The notes under the pieces were generated by a model. It was not told the DNA's origin and made no database searches. It saw only the letters and a list, made by a program, of their open reading frames with translations. DNA of 49,024 nt from Devosia sp. 66-22 (GTDB lineage: Bacteria > Pseudomonadota > Alphaproteobacteria > Rhizobiales > Devosiaceae). Made by a program: the position numbers and the translations under genes. Shown piece after piece: positions 1-8,457 of this stretch. Each line of letters begins with the position of its first letter. The first letter of the stretch is position 1. The stretch spans positions 1 to 49,024 of the forward strand of contig MKUZ01000006.1 in assembly GCA_001899065.1 (NCBI GenBank), written 5' to 3'.

Positions 1-2
1 CT

Positions 3-1253
3 CGATGGAAAAATCCCAGCCTGCTGGGTCAGTTCTCAGTGGCAATCAACACCGATGATCTGTCGCGCAGCATCAAAGCACTGTCGGACTGGTCTGACAG
101 TATCACTGTGCGCCAGTTGGCTCTCAGGATTATCGAGCTGGCAGACCGGGAACAGGGTGTTCCGGCACTCAAGCTTGAAGAGCTAGGGATACTCGAGCAT
201 ATCAATGCGACCACCCTGGCGGCACAGAGCGCGGTGGAGTCGCTCAATGCCCAGATCGCGCTGGAAGTCGCTGAAGGCGAAACGGTAGCACGCGAGGCTT
301 CGCAGAATGTGCAGTCCGTGCTGGCCTTCGGACGCGTTCTGCTCATTGCTATTGTCGCGCTGTCCATCGCGGGAGCGTGGGCCGTCGCCTACTTTTACGT
401 GCATCGTAATCTCGTTGCGGGCATTCGGCGGCTTGCGGCGGAGGCAGTCAACGCTTCCCGGGGCCTGCCCATTGGAGCGGGTCCTCGACCCCGCGACGAT
501 GAGCTGGGTGAACTGGCTACCGCCCTGCATCAATTTCGCCAAACGCGCGACGAGCTTATCCAGGCCGCCAAGCTGGCTGCACTGGGGCAAATGGCGACCG
601 GCATCGCCCATGAGCTCAATCAGCCGCTTTCCGCACTACGTTCCTATGCCTTCAACGGGGTGCGCCAATTGCAACGCGACGATCCGGCCGCGTTAGCGAA
701 CACGCTGGACAGGATTGCCGCCTTAGTCGAGCGGATGAGCAACCAGATTTCTCATATCCGCCGCTTCGCGCGACTTCCGGCAGAAGAACTTGAACGCACA
801 TCGGTCCTCAGCGCGCTGAACGAGGCGCTATCGCTCCTCGCCCATCGCATCGAGGAAGACCAGGTCGCCGTGACGCTGCGGCACTGCGCCGACGACAGCT
901 TCGATGTGCTGGCCGAGCCGGTGCGGCTAGAACAGGTCTTCGTCAATCTCCTGACAAACAGCATGGACGCCATGGCCGACCGGAGCCGCCGCGCCATCGC
1001 GGTAGCGATCGGCAGGCGACAGCGGCTCGTCGAGATAAGGGTCACCGATAGTGGCACCGGTATCGGAGCAGGGGAACGCGACCGGATATTCGATCCGTTC
1101 TTTACTACTAAATCTCCCGGCGCAGGTCTTGGCCTGGGGCTGTCGATCTCGTTCAACATCGCACGCGATTTTGGGGGCAGGCTGGTGCTGGAAGGCTCGT
1201 CGCCGCAAGGAAGCACGTTTTTGCTGGAACTAAGGGAGTCCCCCGGTGCCTGA
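3..1253 (+). CDS. Sensor histidine kinase, DctB/TorS-like (5' end outside window)
   Basis: The reading frame is open to the first base of the window, so the gene is 5'-truncated and the GTG at 39 is probably internal. Counting from that GTG, a membrane segment lies at about residues 97-118, followed by a HAMP-like linker. The phosphoacceptor box GQMATGIAHELNQPLSALRS has its His at about 191. The ATP-binding domain shows the N box (NLLTNSMDAM), DSGTGIG and a GLGLGLS lid. The HELNQPL form of the H box is typical of DctB-type kinases that drive sigma-54 activators, which fits the response regulator overlapping it by 8 bp. The signal sensed is unknown because the sensor domain is mostly missing. 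Codon use is less GC-biased than in the backbone genes, suggesting transfer. Confidence 0.9.
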   Translation, partial: RWKNPSLLGQFSVAINTDDLSRSIKALSDWSDSITVRQLALRIIELADREQGVPALKLEELGILEHINATTLAAQSAVESLNAQIALEVAEGETVAREASQNVQSVLAFGRVLLIAIVALSIAGAWAVAYFYVHRNLVAGIRRLAAEAVNASRGLPIGAGPRPRDDELGELATALHQFRQTRDELIQAAKLAALGQMATGIAHELNQPLSALRSYAFNGVRQLQRDDPAALANTLDRIAALVERMSNQISHIRRFARLPAEELERTSVLSALNEALSLLAHRIEEDQVAVTLRHCADDSFDVLAEPVRLEQVFVNLLTNSMDAMADRSRRAIAVAIGRRQRLVEIRVTDSGTGIGAGERDRIFDPFFTTKSPGAGLGLGLSISFNIARDFGGRLVLEGSSPQGSTFLLELRESPGA

Positions 1254-2565
1254 ACTGGAAGTCCTGTTTTGCGACGATGACCCGGAGGTGCGCGAGGCAC
1301 TGTTGGAGTCTTTCCGGATCGAGGGGCTTGCCGTGCGCGCTTTCGAGGGAGCGGAGGCGCTCATAGCGGTCGTCGATCCGCAGGCAACTCAGGTCGTCCT
1401 GTCCGATGTGCGCATGCCTGGCGTCGACGGGTTTGCGCTCCTGGCGCGGCTTCAGGCCATCGACCCCGACATTCCCCTCATACTCCTGACCGGTCATGGC
1501 GACGTGCCACTCGCGGTGCAGGCGCTGCGCCAGGGTGCCTGGGACTTCATCGAAAAACCCGCCGACCCGCTGGTATTAGTACAATCACTCAAGCAGTCGC
1601 TGTCGCACCGCGCCACCGTATTGGAGAACCGCCGCCTCAAGGCAGCTGCGCGCGATCTCAACTCCATCGAGGGCCGAATCCTGGGGCAATCACCCGCTAC
1701 GATCCGGTTGCGTGAAACCCTGGCCCGGATCGCGGCTACTTCAGTGGATGTGCTGCTCGTGGGGGAAACGGGTACAGGCAAAGAAGTGGCTGCTCGGGTG
1801 CTCCACGAATTCGGAGCTGGCCGGGCCCACCCCTTCGTCGCGGTCAATTGCGGGGCCCTGGCAGAGTCGGTGCTCGAATCCGAGTTGTTCGGGCACGAGG
1901 CCGGCGCCTTTACCGGGGCGAGCAAGCAGCGCGTCGGGATGATCGAACACGCCAATGGCGGCACACTCTTTCTCGATGAGATCGAATCCATGCCCATGGC
2001 CGCTCAGGCGCGCCTCTTGCGTGTCCTGCAGGAGCGTCGCGTGGTGCGGCTCGGATCAAACCGCGAAATTCCCGTCAAGCTGCGGGTGATCACAGCAGCC
2101 AAAGAGGATCTGGTGGAACGCAGCCACCGCGGGCAATTCCGAGAGGACCTAGCCTATCGCCTGGATGTCGCGCGCATCGAAATCCCGCCCCTGCGTGAGC
2201 GTGCGGGCGATGCTGAAGTCCTCTTCAGGTACTTTCTAAACCTTGCAGCGGAGCGCGAAGGCGTGCCGCCGCCCCCGGTCAGCCCGGAGCTCCTATTGGC
2301 GCTGAGCGGCCACAAATGGCCAGGCAATGTTCGCGAAGTTCGCAACCGCGCGGAACGCTATTTCTTGGGGCTCGATCATTCCCGCATCCTGACGGATCAA
2401 CCAGAGGAGCCCAGCCTGCAATCGCAGCGGGACAGCGCGGAGGCCGCCGCTATCAGTCAAGCGCTTCGTGCAAACAACTACCGCGTCGGGCGTACGGCAG
2501 AGGCGCTTGGAATTTCGCGCAAGACGCTCTACCTCAAGATGCAAAAGCTGAAGATTCAGACCTGA
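1246..2565 (+). CDS. Sigma-54-dependent response regulator, DctD-like
   Basis: This is an NtrC/DctD-family activator of 439 aa. An N-terminal receiver (about 1-120) carries the acidic pair D10-D11 and the likely phosphorylation site D54. The central AAA+ domain has Walker A GETGTGKE (173-180) and an intact GAFTGA loop (220-225), which contacts sigma-54. The C-terminus (about 401-436) is a Fis-type helix-turn-helix. The GTG start at 1246 overlaps the end of the kinase gene and is preceded by AAGGGAG, so the pair is translationally coupled. It presumably activates sigma-54 promoters when phosphorylated by the upstream kinase. No target operon such as a C4-dicarboxylate transporter is present, so the specific DctD assignment is not proven. 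Confidence 0.92.
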   Translation: MPELEVLFCDDDPEVREALLESFRIEGLAVRAFEGAEALIAVVDPQATQVVLSDVRMPGVDGFALLARLQAIDPDIPLILLTGHGDVPLAVQALRQGAWDFIEKPADPLVLVQSLKQSLSHRATVLENRRLKAAARDLNSIEGRILGQSPATIRLRETLARIAATSVDVLLVGETGTGKEVAARVLHEFGAGRAHPFVAVNCGALAESVLESELFGHEAGAFTGASKQRVGMIEHANGGTLFLDEIESMPMAAQARLLRVLQERRVVRLGSNREIPVKLRVITAAKEDLVERSHRGQFREDLAYRLDVARIEIPPLRERAGDAEVLFRYFLNLAAEREGVPPPPVSPELLLALSGHKWPGNVREVRNRAERYFLGLDHSRILTDQPEEPSLQSQRDSAEAAAISQALRANNYRVGRTAEALGISRKTLYLKMQKLKIQT

Positions 2566-2568
2566 GCT

Positions 2569-2737
2569 GCGAACCCCTTGGTCGCTCTGGGCGTCGGGCA
2601 ATCTCGAAGCCCGCCGCGCCGTCCTCAAGCTGGCCTTCCTCGGCCGTCTCGGAAATGTGCGCATCGACGACTTGGAACTCCGAATCTGGCATTGCCGCTC
2701 AAGGTCTTAGCCGGAATCTCGGGGGAAGATATTGAGT
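2569..2737 (+). pseudogene. C-terminal remnant of a large serine site-specific recombinase
   Basis: Directly after the response regulator stop, the sequence encodes a recognisable recombinase tail only if two frameshifts are allowed. Correcting one extra base near 2576-2579 gives ANPWSLWASGNLEARRAVLK and then LAFLGRLG. After a second shift near 2680-2690 it continues RTPNLALPLKVLAGISGE. From family memory, this is the usual end of large serine recombinases (W-ASG-x(2)-RR-VLKLAF ... RTP-x-ALPFKVLG). No catalytic resolvase domain is present in the window. The remnant ends exactly against the 3' end of the tRNA-Arg gene, the position expected for an integration module. The assignment rests on remembered family motifs, not a search. 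Confidence 0.62.
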
Positions 2738-2814
2738 TGGCGCGCCCGAAGAGATTCGAACTCCTGACCCCCAGATTCGTAGTCTGGTGCTCTATCCAGC
2801 TGAGCTACGGGCGC
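2738..2814 (-). tRNA. tRNA-Arg (anticodon ACG)
   Basis: Read on the minus strand, the 77-nt gene starts GCGCCCGTAGCTCAGC and ends TTCGGGCGCGCCA. The acceptor stem GCGCCCG pairs with CGGGCGC, followed by discriminator G and an encoded CCA. The anticodon stem CCAGA/TCTGG encloses the loop CTACGAA, giving anticodon ACG (read as ICG after deamination by TadA). The T loop contains GTTCGAATC. The recombinase remnant abuts its 3' end, so the 3' half is a candidate attachment site. Confidence 0.97.
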
Positions 2815-2895
2815 GCGGGCTTCGTCGTGGGGACGTGAGGTCCCGGAAGCGGCGCCACCCATACACAGGGTGACTCGGCTTGGCAAGCGGGCGGT

Positions 2896-4329
2896 TCAGG
2901 CAACCAGCGTCGCGGCGGGGAGCGTGATGTCGAAGCGGGTGCCGGGGTCGAGCGGGACATAGGTGAGGGTGCCGCCATGGGCGGCGACGAGCTCGCGGGC
3001 GATCGCGAGGCCCAGACCGGTGCCCCCAGCCTTGGCCGAGCCCTCGAAGGCGACGAACAGGTTGTCGCGAGCGCGTGGCGGCAGCCCCGGTCCGTTGTCG
3101 GCGATCGAGATGGTGTAGCCGGCAGCGGCCGGCGCGTAGGACACGGTGACGCGGGCATCGGCGATCCTGTCGCCGGCGGCCTCGAGCGCCTCACGGGCGT
3201 TCTTCATCAGATTGACGAGGACTCGCGCCAGTTGGTCGGGATCGACCTTGATGGTGAGAGAGTCGGGGACGGCGTTATCGAAGGCGAGCGCTGGGTGGCC
3301 GCGGAGGCCGGCATCGATGGCCGACTCGTCGACCAGGGCGCGCAGATCGACCGGCTGCGGCCGCGGCGGCACGCCGCTCTGGCGGCCGTATTCGACCACC
3401 GATTGCGCGAAGGCGACGGCCTTGTCGATCGAGTGCAGCAGACGCGGCGCAAGGCGCTGGATCTTGGGATCATCGAGCGCCACGACCTGGTCGGACAGCA
3501 TCTGCGCCGAGGTCAGCGTGTTGCGCAGATCGTGGTTGATCTTGGCCACCGCGAGGCCGAGATCGGCGAGGTGACGGCGCTGGCGCAGCATCGAGAAGAT
3601 GTCGGTCTCCATCGCCGCCAGCTCGTTCTCGACGATGCCGATCTCGTCCTTGCGCTTCGTCGGCGCGATGATGAGCGTGGCGTTTTCCGGGTTGCGCCGG
3701 TAGGCGACCATGTTCTCGGTGAGGCGGCGGATTGGAAAGATCAGCAACCGGCTGACCAGCAGATAGAGCACCCCGGCGGTGAGCAGGGCGACCAGCAGCG
3801 AGATCAGGACGATATTCCACGAATAGGCGATGAGGTCGTCGTGCAGCGGCCTCTCGTCGACCAGCACTTCGACCTCGGCCTCCTCGTCGACGGTGCCGTC
3901 GGAATTGCCGAGGATGCGGAGCACGCGGTCGCCGCCATGGGTGAGCGTGTCGATGGCGCCCATGATGAGGGTGGCATAGTCGGTCTGCCGCATATCGACC
4001 GTCACGGCCTCCTTGGGCATCGGCCGTTCGTCGAGTTCGATGAGCTGGCTCTGGCCGGCGCGACGATAGACGATGGCGATGGCTCCCGCCGAGGTCAGGA
4101 GATTGTCCGTCATCATGGCAGGCAGGTTCATCACGTCGGGCACGGTGTCGAGCACGCGGGCGGCGACGATGCCGATGCGCAGGCGGTCGTTGAGCCAGGA
4201 CTGGCGGAAATTGCCGGCCGACGGCAGGTAGATGACCACTTCCACGGCAAGGATCACCAGCGTGATCGTGGCGATCAGCTTGACGGAGAGCCCGGAGAAG
4301 AGTCCGGGCATGGCGCGGCGTTCGCTCAT
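2896..4329 (-). CDS. HAMP-domain sensor histidine kinase (orphan)
   Basis: This is a membrane-bound histidine kinase of 477 aa. The N-terminal membrane helix (about 15-35) is followed by an extracytoplasmic sensor region, a second helix (about 170-195) and a HAMP linker. The dimerisation helix has the H box KINHDLRNTL, and the ATPase core has NLMKNAREAL, DNGPGLP and GTGLGLAI. The HDLRNTL form of the H box is of the HPK family common in alphaproteobacteria. No response regulator gene adjoins it. The flavoprotein gene 26 bp upstream on the same strand may be cotranscribed. The ATG at 4329 is supported by the hydrophobic N-terminus that follows it. Its signal and partner are not evident. Confidence 0.9.
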   Translation of the reverse strand: MSERRAMPGLFSGLSVKLIATITLVILAVEVVIYLPSAGNFRQSWLNDRLRIGIVAARVLDTVPDVMNLPAMMTDNLLTSAGAIAIVYRRAGQSQLIELDERPMPKEAVTVDMRQTDYATLIMGAIDTLTHGGDRVLRILGNSDGTVDEEAEVEVLVDERPLHDDLIAYSWNIVLISLLVALLTAGVLYLLVSRLLIFPIRRLTENMVAYRRNPENATLIIAPTKRKDEIGIVENELAAMETDIFSMLRQRRHLADLGLAVAKINHDLRNTLTSAQMLSDQVVALDDPKIQRLAPRLLHSIDKAVAFAQSVVEYGRQSGVPPRPQPVDLRALVDESAIDAGLRGHPALAFDNAVPDSLTIKVDPDQLARVLVNLMKNAREALEAAGDRIADARVTVSYAPAAAGYTISIADNGPGLPPRARDNLFVAFEGSAKAGGTGLGLAIARELVAAHGGTLTYVPLDPGTRFDITLPAATLVA

Positions 4330-4355
4330 CTTGCCCGGAATCTAGTCAAATTGGC

Positions 4356-5792
4356 CTATCGCAACAAGCGATTGAGGGAGAGAAGCCGTTTCTCGAGCGT
4401 GCTGCGGGGTGCGGCCGCTGCTGCGGCTGCGCCCAGATGGCGCGCGAGGTCGGCGTAGCTCGGATAGGGCGCGGCGAGCTCTGCGAGGCGGCTTGCGGGG
4501 ATTTTCTGCTCGATGGCGAGGGCGAAAAGGGCCGCCAGCTCCGGGGCGCCCGCCCCCGCGATGCCCGCCCCCAGGATGTGGCCGGCGCGCGCGACGATGA
4601 GCTTGACCACCCCCATGCCCTCGCGGCCGGCGCGGGCCATGTCGTTCTCGGCGTAACTGGCGCGGAGCACGGAGAAGCCGGTGCGGAAGCGGCCGCGGGC
4701 CATCGGCTCGGTCAGCCCGACCTCGGCGATGGGCGGATCGGTGAGGGTCAGGCGGGGAATGGCGGCGGGCTCATAGCGCGACTGGAGGCCGAGTAACGCC
4801 GCGCGGACCACGATATCGGCCTCGATGCTCGCAAGGTGCGGCGAGGGCGCGTGGCCGGCCGCTTCGCCCACCGCCCAGATCCTCGGATTGGTGGTGCGCA
4901 GCGACGCACTGAGCGAGAGCGCGCCAGCGTCCGACTTGCTGCGGCGGATGCGCGCCGCCTCGAGGTTGAGGTCGGCCAGCGCTGCAGCTCGGGCCGAGGC
5001 GACGAGGATGTGCGAGGCGTCGAGCGCGCCGGGTTCCTCGCGGTTGCGGATGACGATGCCAATGCCCTGGCTGCGCGCCTGGATCGCAACAATCGCCGAT
5101 TCCTCAAGCAGGGTGACGCCCTCGTCGCGGAGCCGCCGCAGGGCGATCTCGGCGAGCTCGGGATCGGCCTGGGAGAGTCCCCTGCCCGGCTCGATGACCG
5201 TTACCGCGCAGCCGAGCCGGCGGTGCGCGAGCGCAAGTTCGAGCCCCATCGGGCCGGCCCCGATGATGACGAGATGGGTCAGCTTCCGGGTATTGTCGAA
5301 GATCGTCTCGGTGGTGAAATAGGGCACCGAGAGCAGACCGGGAATGTCGGGTTGGACCGGCCGCGCGCCGGTGGCGATGACGAAGCGGCGGGCCCGGATG
5401 TCGGTGTCGCCGGCCCGCAGGGTACGCGGGTCGGTGAAGGCCCCGACGCCCCTGATAAGCTCTATCCCCTCGGCCGCGAGCCGCGCCGGCGCGACCTCGC
5501 CGGTGCCGCGGCCGATGATTTCGGCGACATGGTCATGGACCTTGCGGAAGCTGATCCTAGGGGGCTCGCCAAAGACCCCGAAAGGCCCGCCGGACTGGAC
5601 CGCGGCGGCCCTGTCGGCGGCGGCGCTGAAAGCCCGGAGCGCCAGCGCGCCGGCCTTCATGCTCATGCCGCCGGTCGTACCCCGCTCGACCATCACGACG
5701 CTGGCGCCGAGCCGGCGCGCCGTCTGCGCAACGGCAAGACCGGACGCTCCCGCGCCCACGACACATAGATCGGGGGTCAAAACCTCAGCCAA
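4356..5792 (-). CDS. FAD-dependent pyridine nucleotide-disulfide reductase homologue lacking the redox cysteines
   Basis: This 478-aa protein has the fold of dihydrolipoamide dehydrogenase or mercuric reductase. It has an N-terminal FAD motif ([19 protein letters not shown]), the ATGARP segment, an NAD(P)H motif ([13 protein letters not shown]), WAVGEAAG before the second FAD contact, and a C-terminal dimerisation domain. Where relatives read GGDCLNYGCVPSK, this one reads [13 protein letters not shown], so both cysteines of the CxxxxC redox centre are Ser and Ala. The usual HPYPT near the C-terminus is APYPS. It therefore cannot perform classical disulfide exchange and may be an NAD(P)H oxidase, a quinone reductase or a sensor. 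The downstream kinase gene is on the same strand, which invites a redox-signalling hypothesis but does not prove one. Confidence 0.85.
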   Translation of the reverse strand: MAEVLTPDLCVVGAGASGLAVAQTARRLGASVVMVERGTTGGMSMKAGALALRAFSAAADRAAAVQSGGPFGVFGEPPRISFRKVHDHVAEIIGRGTGEVAPARLAAEGIELIRGVGAFTDPRTLRAGDTDIRARRFVIATGARPVQPDIPGLLSVPYFTTETIFDNTRKLTHLVIIGAGPMGLELALAHRRLGCAVTVIEPGRGLSQADPELAEIALRRLRDEGVTLLEESAIVAIQARSQGIGIVIRNREEPGALDASHILVASARAAALADLNLEAARIRRSKSDAGALSLSASLRTTNPRIWAVGEAAGHAPSPHLASIEADIVVRAALLGLQSRYEPAAIPRLTLTDPPIAEVGLTEPMARGRFRTGFSVLRASYAENDMARAGREGMGVVKLIVARAGHILGAGIAGAGAPELAALFALAIEQKIPASRLAELAAPYPSYADLARHLGAAAAAAAPRSTLEKRLLSLNRLLR

Positions 5793-5946
5793 ATCGGACC
5801 TTTACCGCCGCAGAATGGACCGAACTCCCCCGGTTCTAGTCAAACGCCACGAAAACGCCAGAGCTGGGCGATGAAAAGCCCGGGAGCGCGGAATCCCGTG
5901 CAGCGGATGCTGCGACAAACAAGCGGCGCGCAAGCGGGCGAAAACG

Positions 5947-5975
5947 TTGACTTGACCGGGGGGTTTCAGTATAGC
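5947..5975 (+). promoter_or_regulatory. Sigma-70 promoter of the rpmH-rnpA-yidC cluster
   Basis: TTGACT (5947-5952) and TATAGC (5970-5975) are separated by 17 bp. Transcription would start near 5982, leaving a leader of about 108 nt before rpmH. No gene was recognised in the 297-bp gap 5793-6089 apart from this promoter and leader. Confidence 0.75.
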
Positions 5976-6089
5976 CCGAGCCCAATTCAGCCGCGCGATG
6001 GAACGGCCCCGCCGCCCCTCGCGGTTTCGGCGTCGATCCAGCGTGTATCGAAAAGACCAAGAGGACCGCGCCCGGCGTGGTGTGAAACT

Positions 6090-6224
6090 ATGAAGCGTAC
6101 CTACCAGCCGAGCAAGCTCGTCCGTACCCGCCGCCACGGCTTCCGCGCCCGCATGGCGACCAAGAGCGGCCGCAAGATTCTGAACCTGCGCCGCGCTCTC
6201 GGCCGCAAGAAGCTCTCCGCCTAA
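6090..6224 (+). CDS. rpmH: 50S ribosomal protein L34
   Basis: This 44-aa, very basic peptide begins [19 protein letters not shown] and ends LGRKKLSA, which is the complete canonical L34 of the large ribosomal subunit. The start is fixed by the universal MKRTYQPS N-terminus, although the frame is open for a further 73 codons upstream. rnpA follows 13 bp downstream. This linkage balances L34 and RNase P protein synthesis in most bacteria. Confidence 0.99.
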   Translation: MKRTYQPSKLVRTRRHGFRARMATKSGRKILNLRRALGRKKLSA

Positions 6225-6237
6225 GGGACTGGCCGCG

Positions 6238-6612
6238 ATGACGGCCGGGCCGCGCAGCACAGGCCTGAGGCGCCTCACCAAGCGGGCGCAGTTTCTCAAT
6301 GCCGCGCGCGGGAACCGAGCGGGCCGCACCGCCTTCTCGCTGCAGAGCATCGCGTCCGATATCGCCGAACCTGGCGTCGGGCTGACGGTGACCAAGAAGA
6401 CCGGCAACTCCCCCGAACGAAACCGTATCAAGCGGCGTTTGCGCGCGGCCCTCAGGGCTTGCGCGCTACAATTGCAGGCCCAACATGACTACGTGCTGGT
6501 GGGCCGCCGCGAGGCCTTGACTTTGCCTTTTTCCAGGGTCGTTTCCGACCTTTCTTCCGCCATAGCCAAAGTGCACGCCAAGCCGCGCGACACCGGGGAC
6601 CAGAGACGATGA
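6238..6612 (+). CDS. rnpA: Ribonuclease P protein component
   Basis: This 124-aa basic protein binds the catalytic RNase P RNA and helps remove 5' leaders from tRNA precursors. It carries RLTKRAQF near the N-terminus, VTKKTGNSPERNRIKRRLRA with the RNR-type motif in the middle, and a terminal DYVLVGRREAL strand. The length is normal for the family. Its stop overlaps the yidC start by 4 bp, which implies translational coupling. It shares the promoter upstream of rpmH. Confidence 0.97.
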   Translation: MTAGPRSTGLRRLTKRAQFLNAARGNRAGRTAFSLQSIASDIAEPGVGLTVTKKTGNSPERNRIKRRLRAALRACALQLQAQHDYVLVGRREALTLPFSRVVSDLSSAIAKVHAKPRDTGDQRR

Positions 6613-8456
6613 ACGAAACCAACCGCAACATGATCCTCGCGATCGTCCTGAGCGTGGTGGTGATTTTCGGCTGGCAGTTCTTCGTCGCAGGTCCGCAGCT
6701 CGAGCGGGCGCAGCGCCAGGCACAGATCGCCGCCGAGCAGGCAGCGGCCGCCAATCCAGGAATCGCGACCACTACGACGACGCCGTCCGCACCCGCCAGC
6801 GGCACCGCGACGACGCCGGCCGAAACACCGGCCACCGACACGCCGGTCAGCTTTGCCGACCGCGCCAGCGCCATCGCCGCGACCTCGCGCGTTGCCATCG
6901 ACACGCCGGCCGTCGTCGGCTCGATCAATTTGCGCGGCGGCCGGCTCGATGACCTGCAGCTCAAGAAGTACACCGAGACGATCGCCAAGGACTCGCCGAT
7001 CATCACGCTGCTGTCGCCCTCGGGCGCGCCCAATGCCTATTATGTCGAGCAGGGCTGGGCGGCAGCCAACGGTACGACGCAGGTGCCTGATGCCACGACC
7101 GTTTGGACGGTCGAAGGGGACGCCAGGCTGACGCCGACCACGCCGGTGGTTCTGAGCTGGAACAACGGCAACGGCCTCGTTTTCCGCCGCACCTTCGCGG
7201 TGGACGAGAACTACCTGTTCACCGTCACCCAGAGCATCGAGAACAGCTCGGGCAGCGATGTCGCGCTGTTCCCCTATTCTCGCATCGTGCGCGAGGGTAC
7301 TCCGCACGTCTCGAACTTCTTCGTCCAGCACGAAGGCCCGCTCGGCGTGCTGGGCTCGAACAACCTCGTGTCGAAGAAGTACTCCGACATGCAGAACGAC
7401 AAGCAGATCCGGCTCGACAACACCACGGGCTGGCTCGGCTTCGGCGACAAGTACTGGGCGACGGCCGTGATCGCCGACCCGACGCAGCAGATCAATGCGC
7501 AGTTCACCTACCTGCGTAGCAACAACCGCGACGAGTACCAGACGAGCTTCGTCGAGACGAACCCGATCGTCGTTGCCACCGGAGGCACCGCCGAAGACCA
7601 CAGCTATGTGTTCGCCGGCGCCAAGGAAGAGGCGGTCATCGCCACCTATGAGTCGAGCCTCAAGCTCGACCGCCTCGAGCTACTGATCGACTGGGGCTGG
7701 TTCCACTTCCTGACCAAACCGATGTTCTATCTGCTCCGCTTCCTCAATGGGATCCTGGGCAATTTCGGCCTCGCCATGCTGGCGCTGACGGTTATCGTCA
7801 AGCTGGTGTTCTTCCCGCTCGCCAACCGCTCCTACGCCTCGATGGCGGCGATGCGGCGCGTGCAGCCGGAAATGAAGAGCATCCAGGAACGCTTCAAGGA
7901 AGACCGCGCCGGACAGCAGCAGGCGATGATGGAGCTGTACAAGCGAGAGAAGATCAATCCGCTCGCCGGCTGCTGGCCGATCCTCGTCCAGATCCCGGTG
8001 TTCTTCGCGCTCTACACCGTCATCTTCATCAGCCTCGAAATGCGGCACGCGCCGTTCTTCGGCTGGATTCAGGACCTCGCGGCGCAGGACCCCACCAACG
8101 TCTTCACGCTGTTCGGGCTGATCCCGTGGAACCCGACCTCGCTGCCGCTCGTGGGCAGCCTGCTCCACCTGGGCATCTGGCCGCTCATCATGGGTGTCAC
8201 GATGTGGGTGCAGATGCGGCTCAATCCGCCGCCGCCGGACCCGACCCAGGCGATGATCTTCAACTGGATGCCGGTGATCTTCACGTTCATGCTCGGCTCG
8301 TTCCCCGCCGGTCTCGTGATCTACTGGAGCTGGAACAACTTCCTGTCGATCTGCCAGCAGTACTTCATCATGAAGCGGCACGGCGCCGACGTGGACCTGT
8401 TCGGCAACATCCTCACCTCGCTGGGCCTGCGGAAGACGCCCAAGCCCACCACCTGA
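6609..8456 (+). CDS. yidC: Membrane protein insertase YidC
   Basis: This 615-aa Oxa1/YidC-family insertase places proteins into the inner membrane alone or with SecYEG. An N-terminal anchor (NMILAIVLSVVVIFGWQFF) precedes an Ala/Thr/Pro-rich linker of about 45 residues and a large periplasmic beta domain (about 80-350). The conserved five-helix core (about 360-600) includes the amphipathic LTKPMFYLL segment, RVQPEMKSIQERF and NPLAGCWPILVQIPVFFALY. Length and layout fit the Gram-negative type. It is the third gene of the rpmH cluster and sits 1 bp upstream of the next start. Confidence 0.98.
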   Translation: MNETNRNMILAIVLSVVVIFGWQFFVAGPQLERAQRQAQIAAEQAAAANPGIATTTTTPSAPASGTATTPAETPATDTPVSFADRASAIAATSRVAIDTPAVVGSINLRGGRLDDLQLKKYTETIAKDSPIITLLSPSGAPNAYYVEQGWAAANGTTQVPDATTVWTVEGDARLTPTTPVVLSWNNGNGLVFRRTFAVDENYLFTVTQSIENSSGSDVALFPYSRIVREGTPHVSNFFVQHEGPLGVLGSNNLVSKKYSDMQNDKQIRLDNTTGWLGFGDKYWATAVIADPTQQINAQFTYLRSNNRDEYQTSFVETNPIVVATGGTAEDHSYVFAGAKEEAVIATYESSLKLDRLELLIDWGWFHFLTKPMFYLLRFLNGILGNFGLAMLALTVIVKLVFFPLANRSYASMAAMRRVQPEMKSIQERFKEDRAGQQQAMMELYKREKINPLAGCWPILVQIPVFFALYTVIFISLEMRHAPFFGWIQDLAAQDPTNVFTLFGLIPWNPTSLPLVGSLLHLGIWPLIMGVTMWVQMRLNPPPPDPTQAMIFNWMPVIFTFMLGSFPAGLVIYWSWNNFLSICQQYFIMKRHGADVDLFGNILTSLGLRKTPKPTT

Positions 8457-8457
8457 G

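Noticed and set aside
2977-4458. Long open frame on the plus strand opposite the orphan sensor kinase
   Set aside because: It mirrors the kinase gene in a GC-rich third-position frame, has an Arg/Asp/His-rich composition and no family motif. Similar antisense frames lie opposite the MFS gene (18610-20373) and dnaX (39530-41242).
4356-5792. Mercuric reductase or dihydrolipoamide dehydrogenase
   Set aside because: Both catalytic cysteines are absent and no mer or 2-oxoacid dehydrogenase genes are nearby.
5793-6089. Possible replication origin next to rpmH
   Set aside because: rpmH marks the origin in many bacteria, but no dnaA gene or cluster of DnaA boxes is seen, and alphaproteobacterial origins usually lie elsewhere.
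5871-6089. N-terminal extension of ribosomal protein L34
   Set aside because: The frame is open, but L34 universally begins at MKRTYQPS and the extension covers the promoter.
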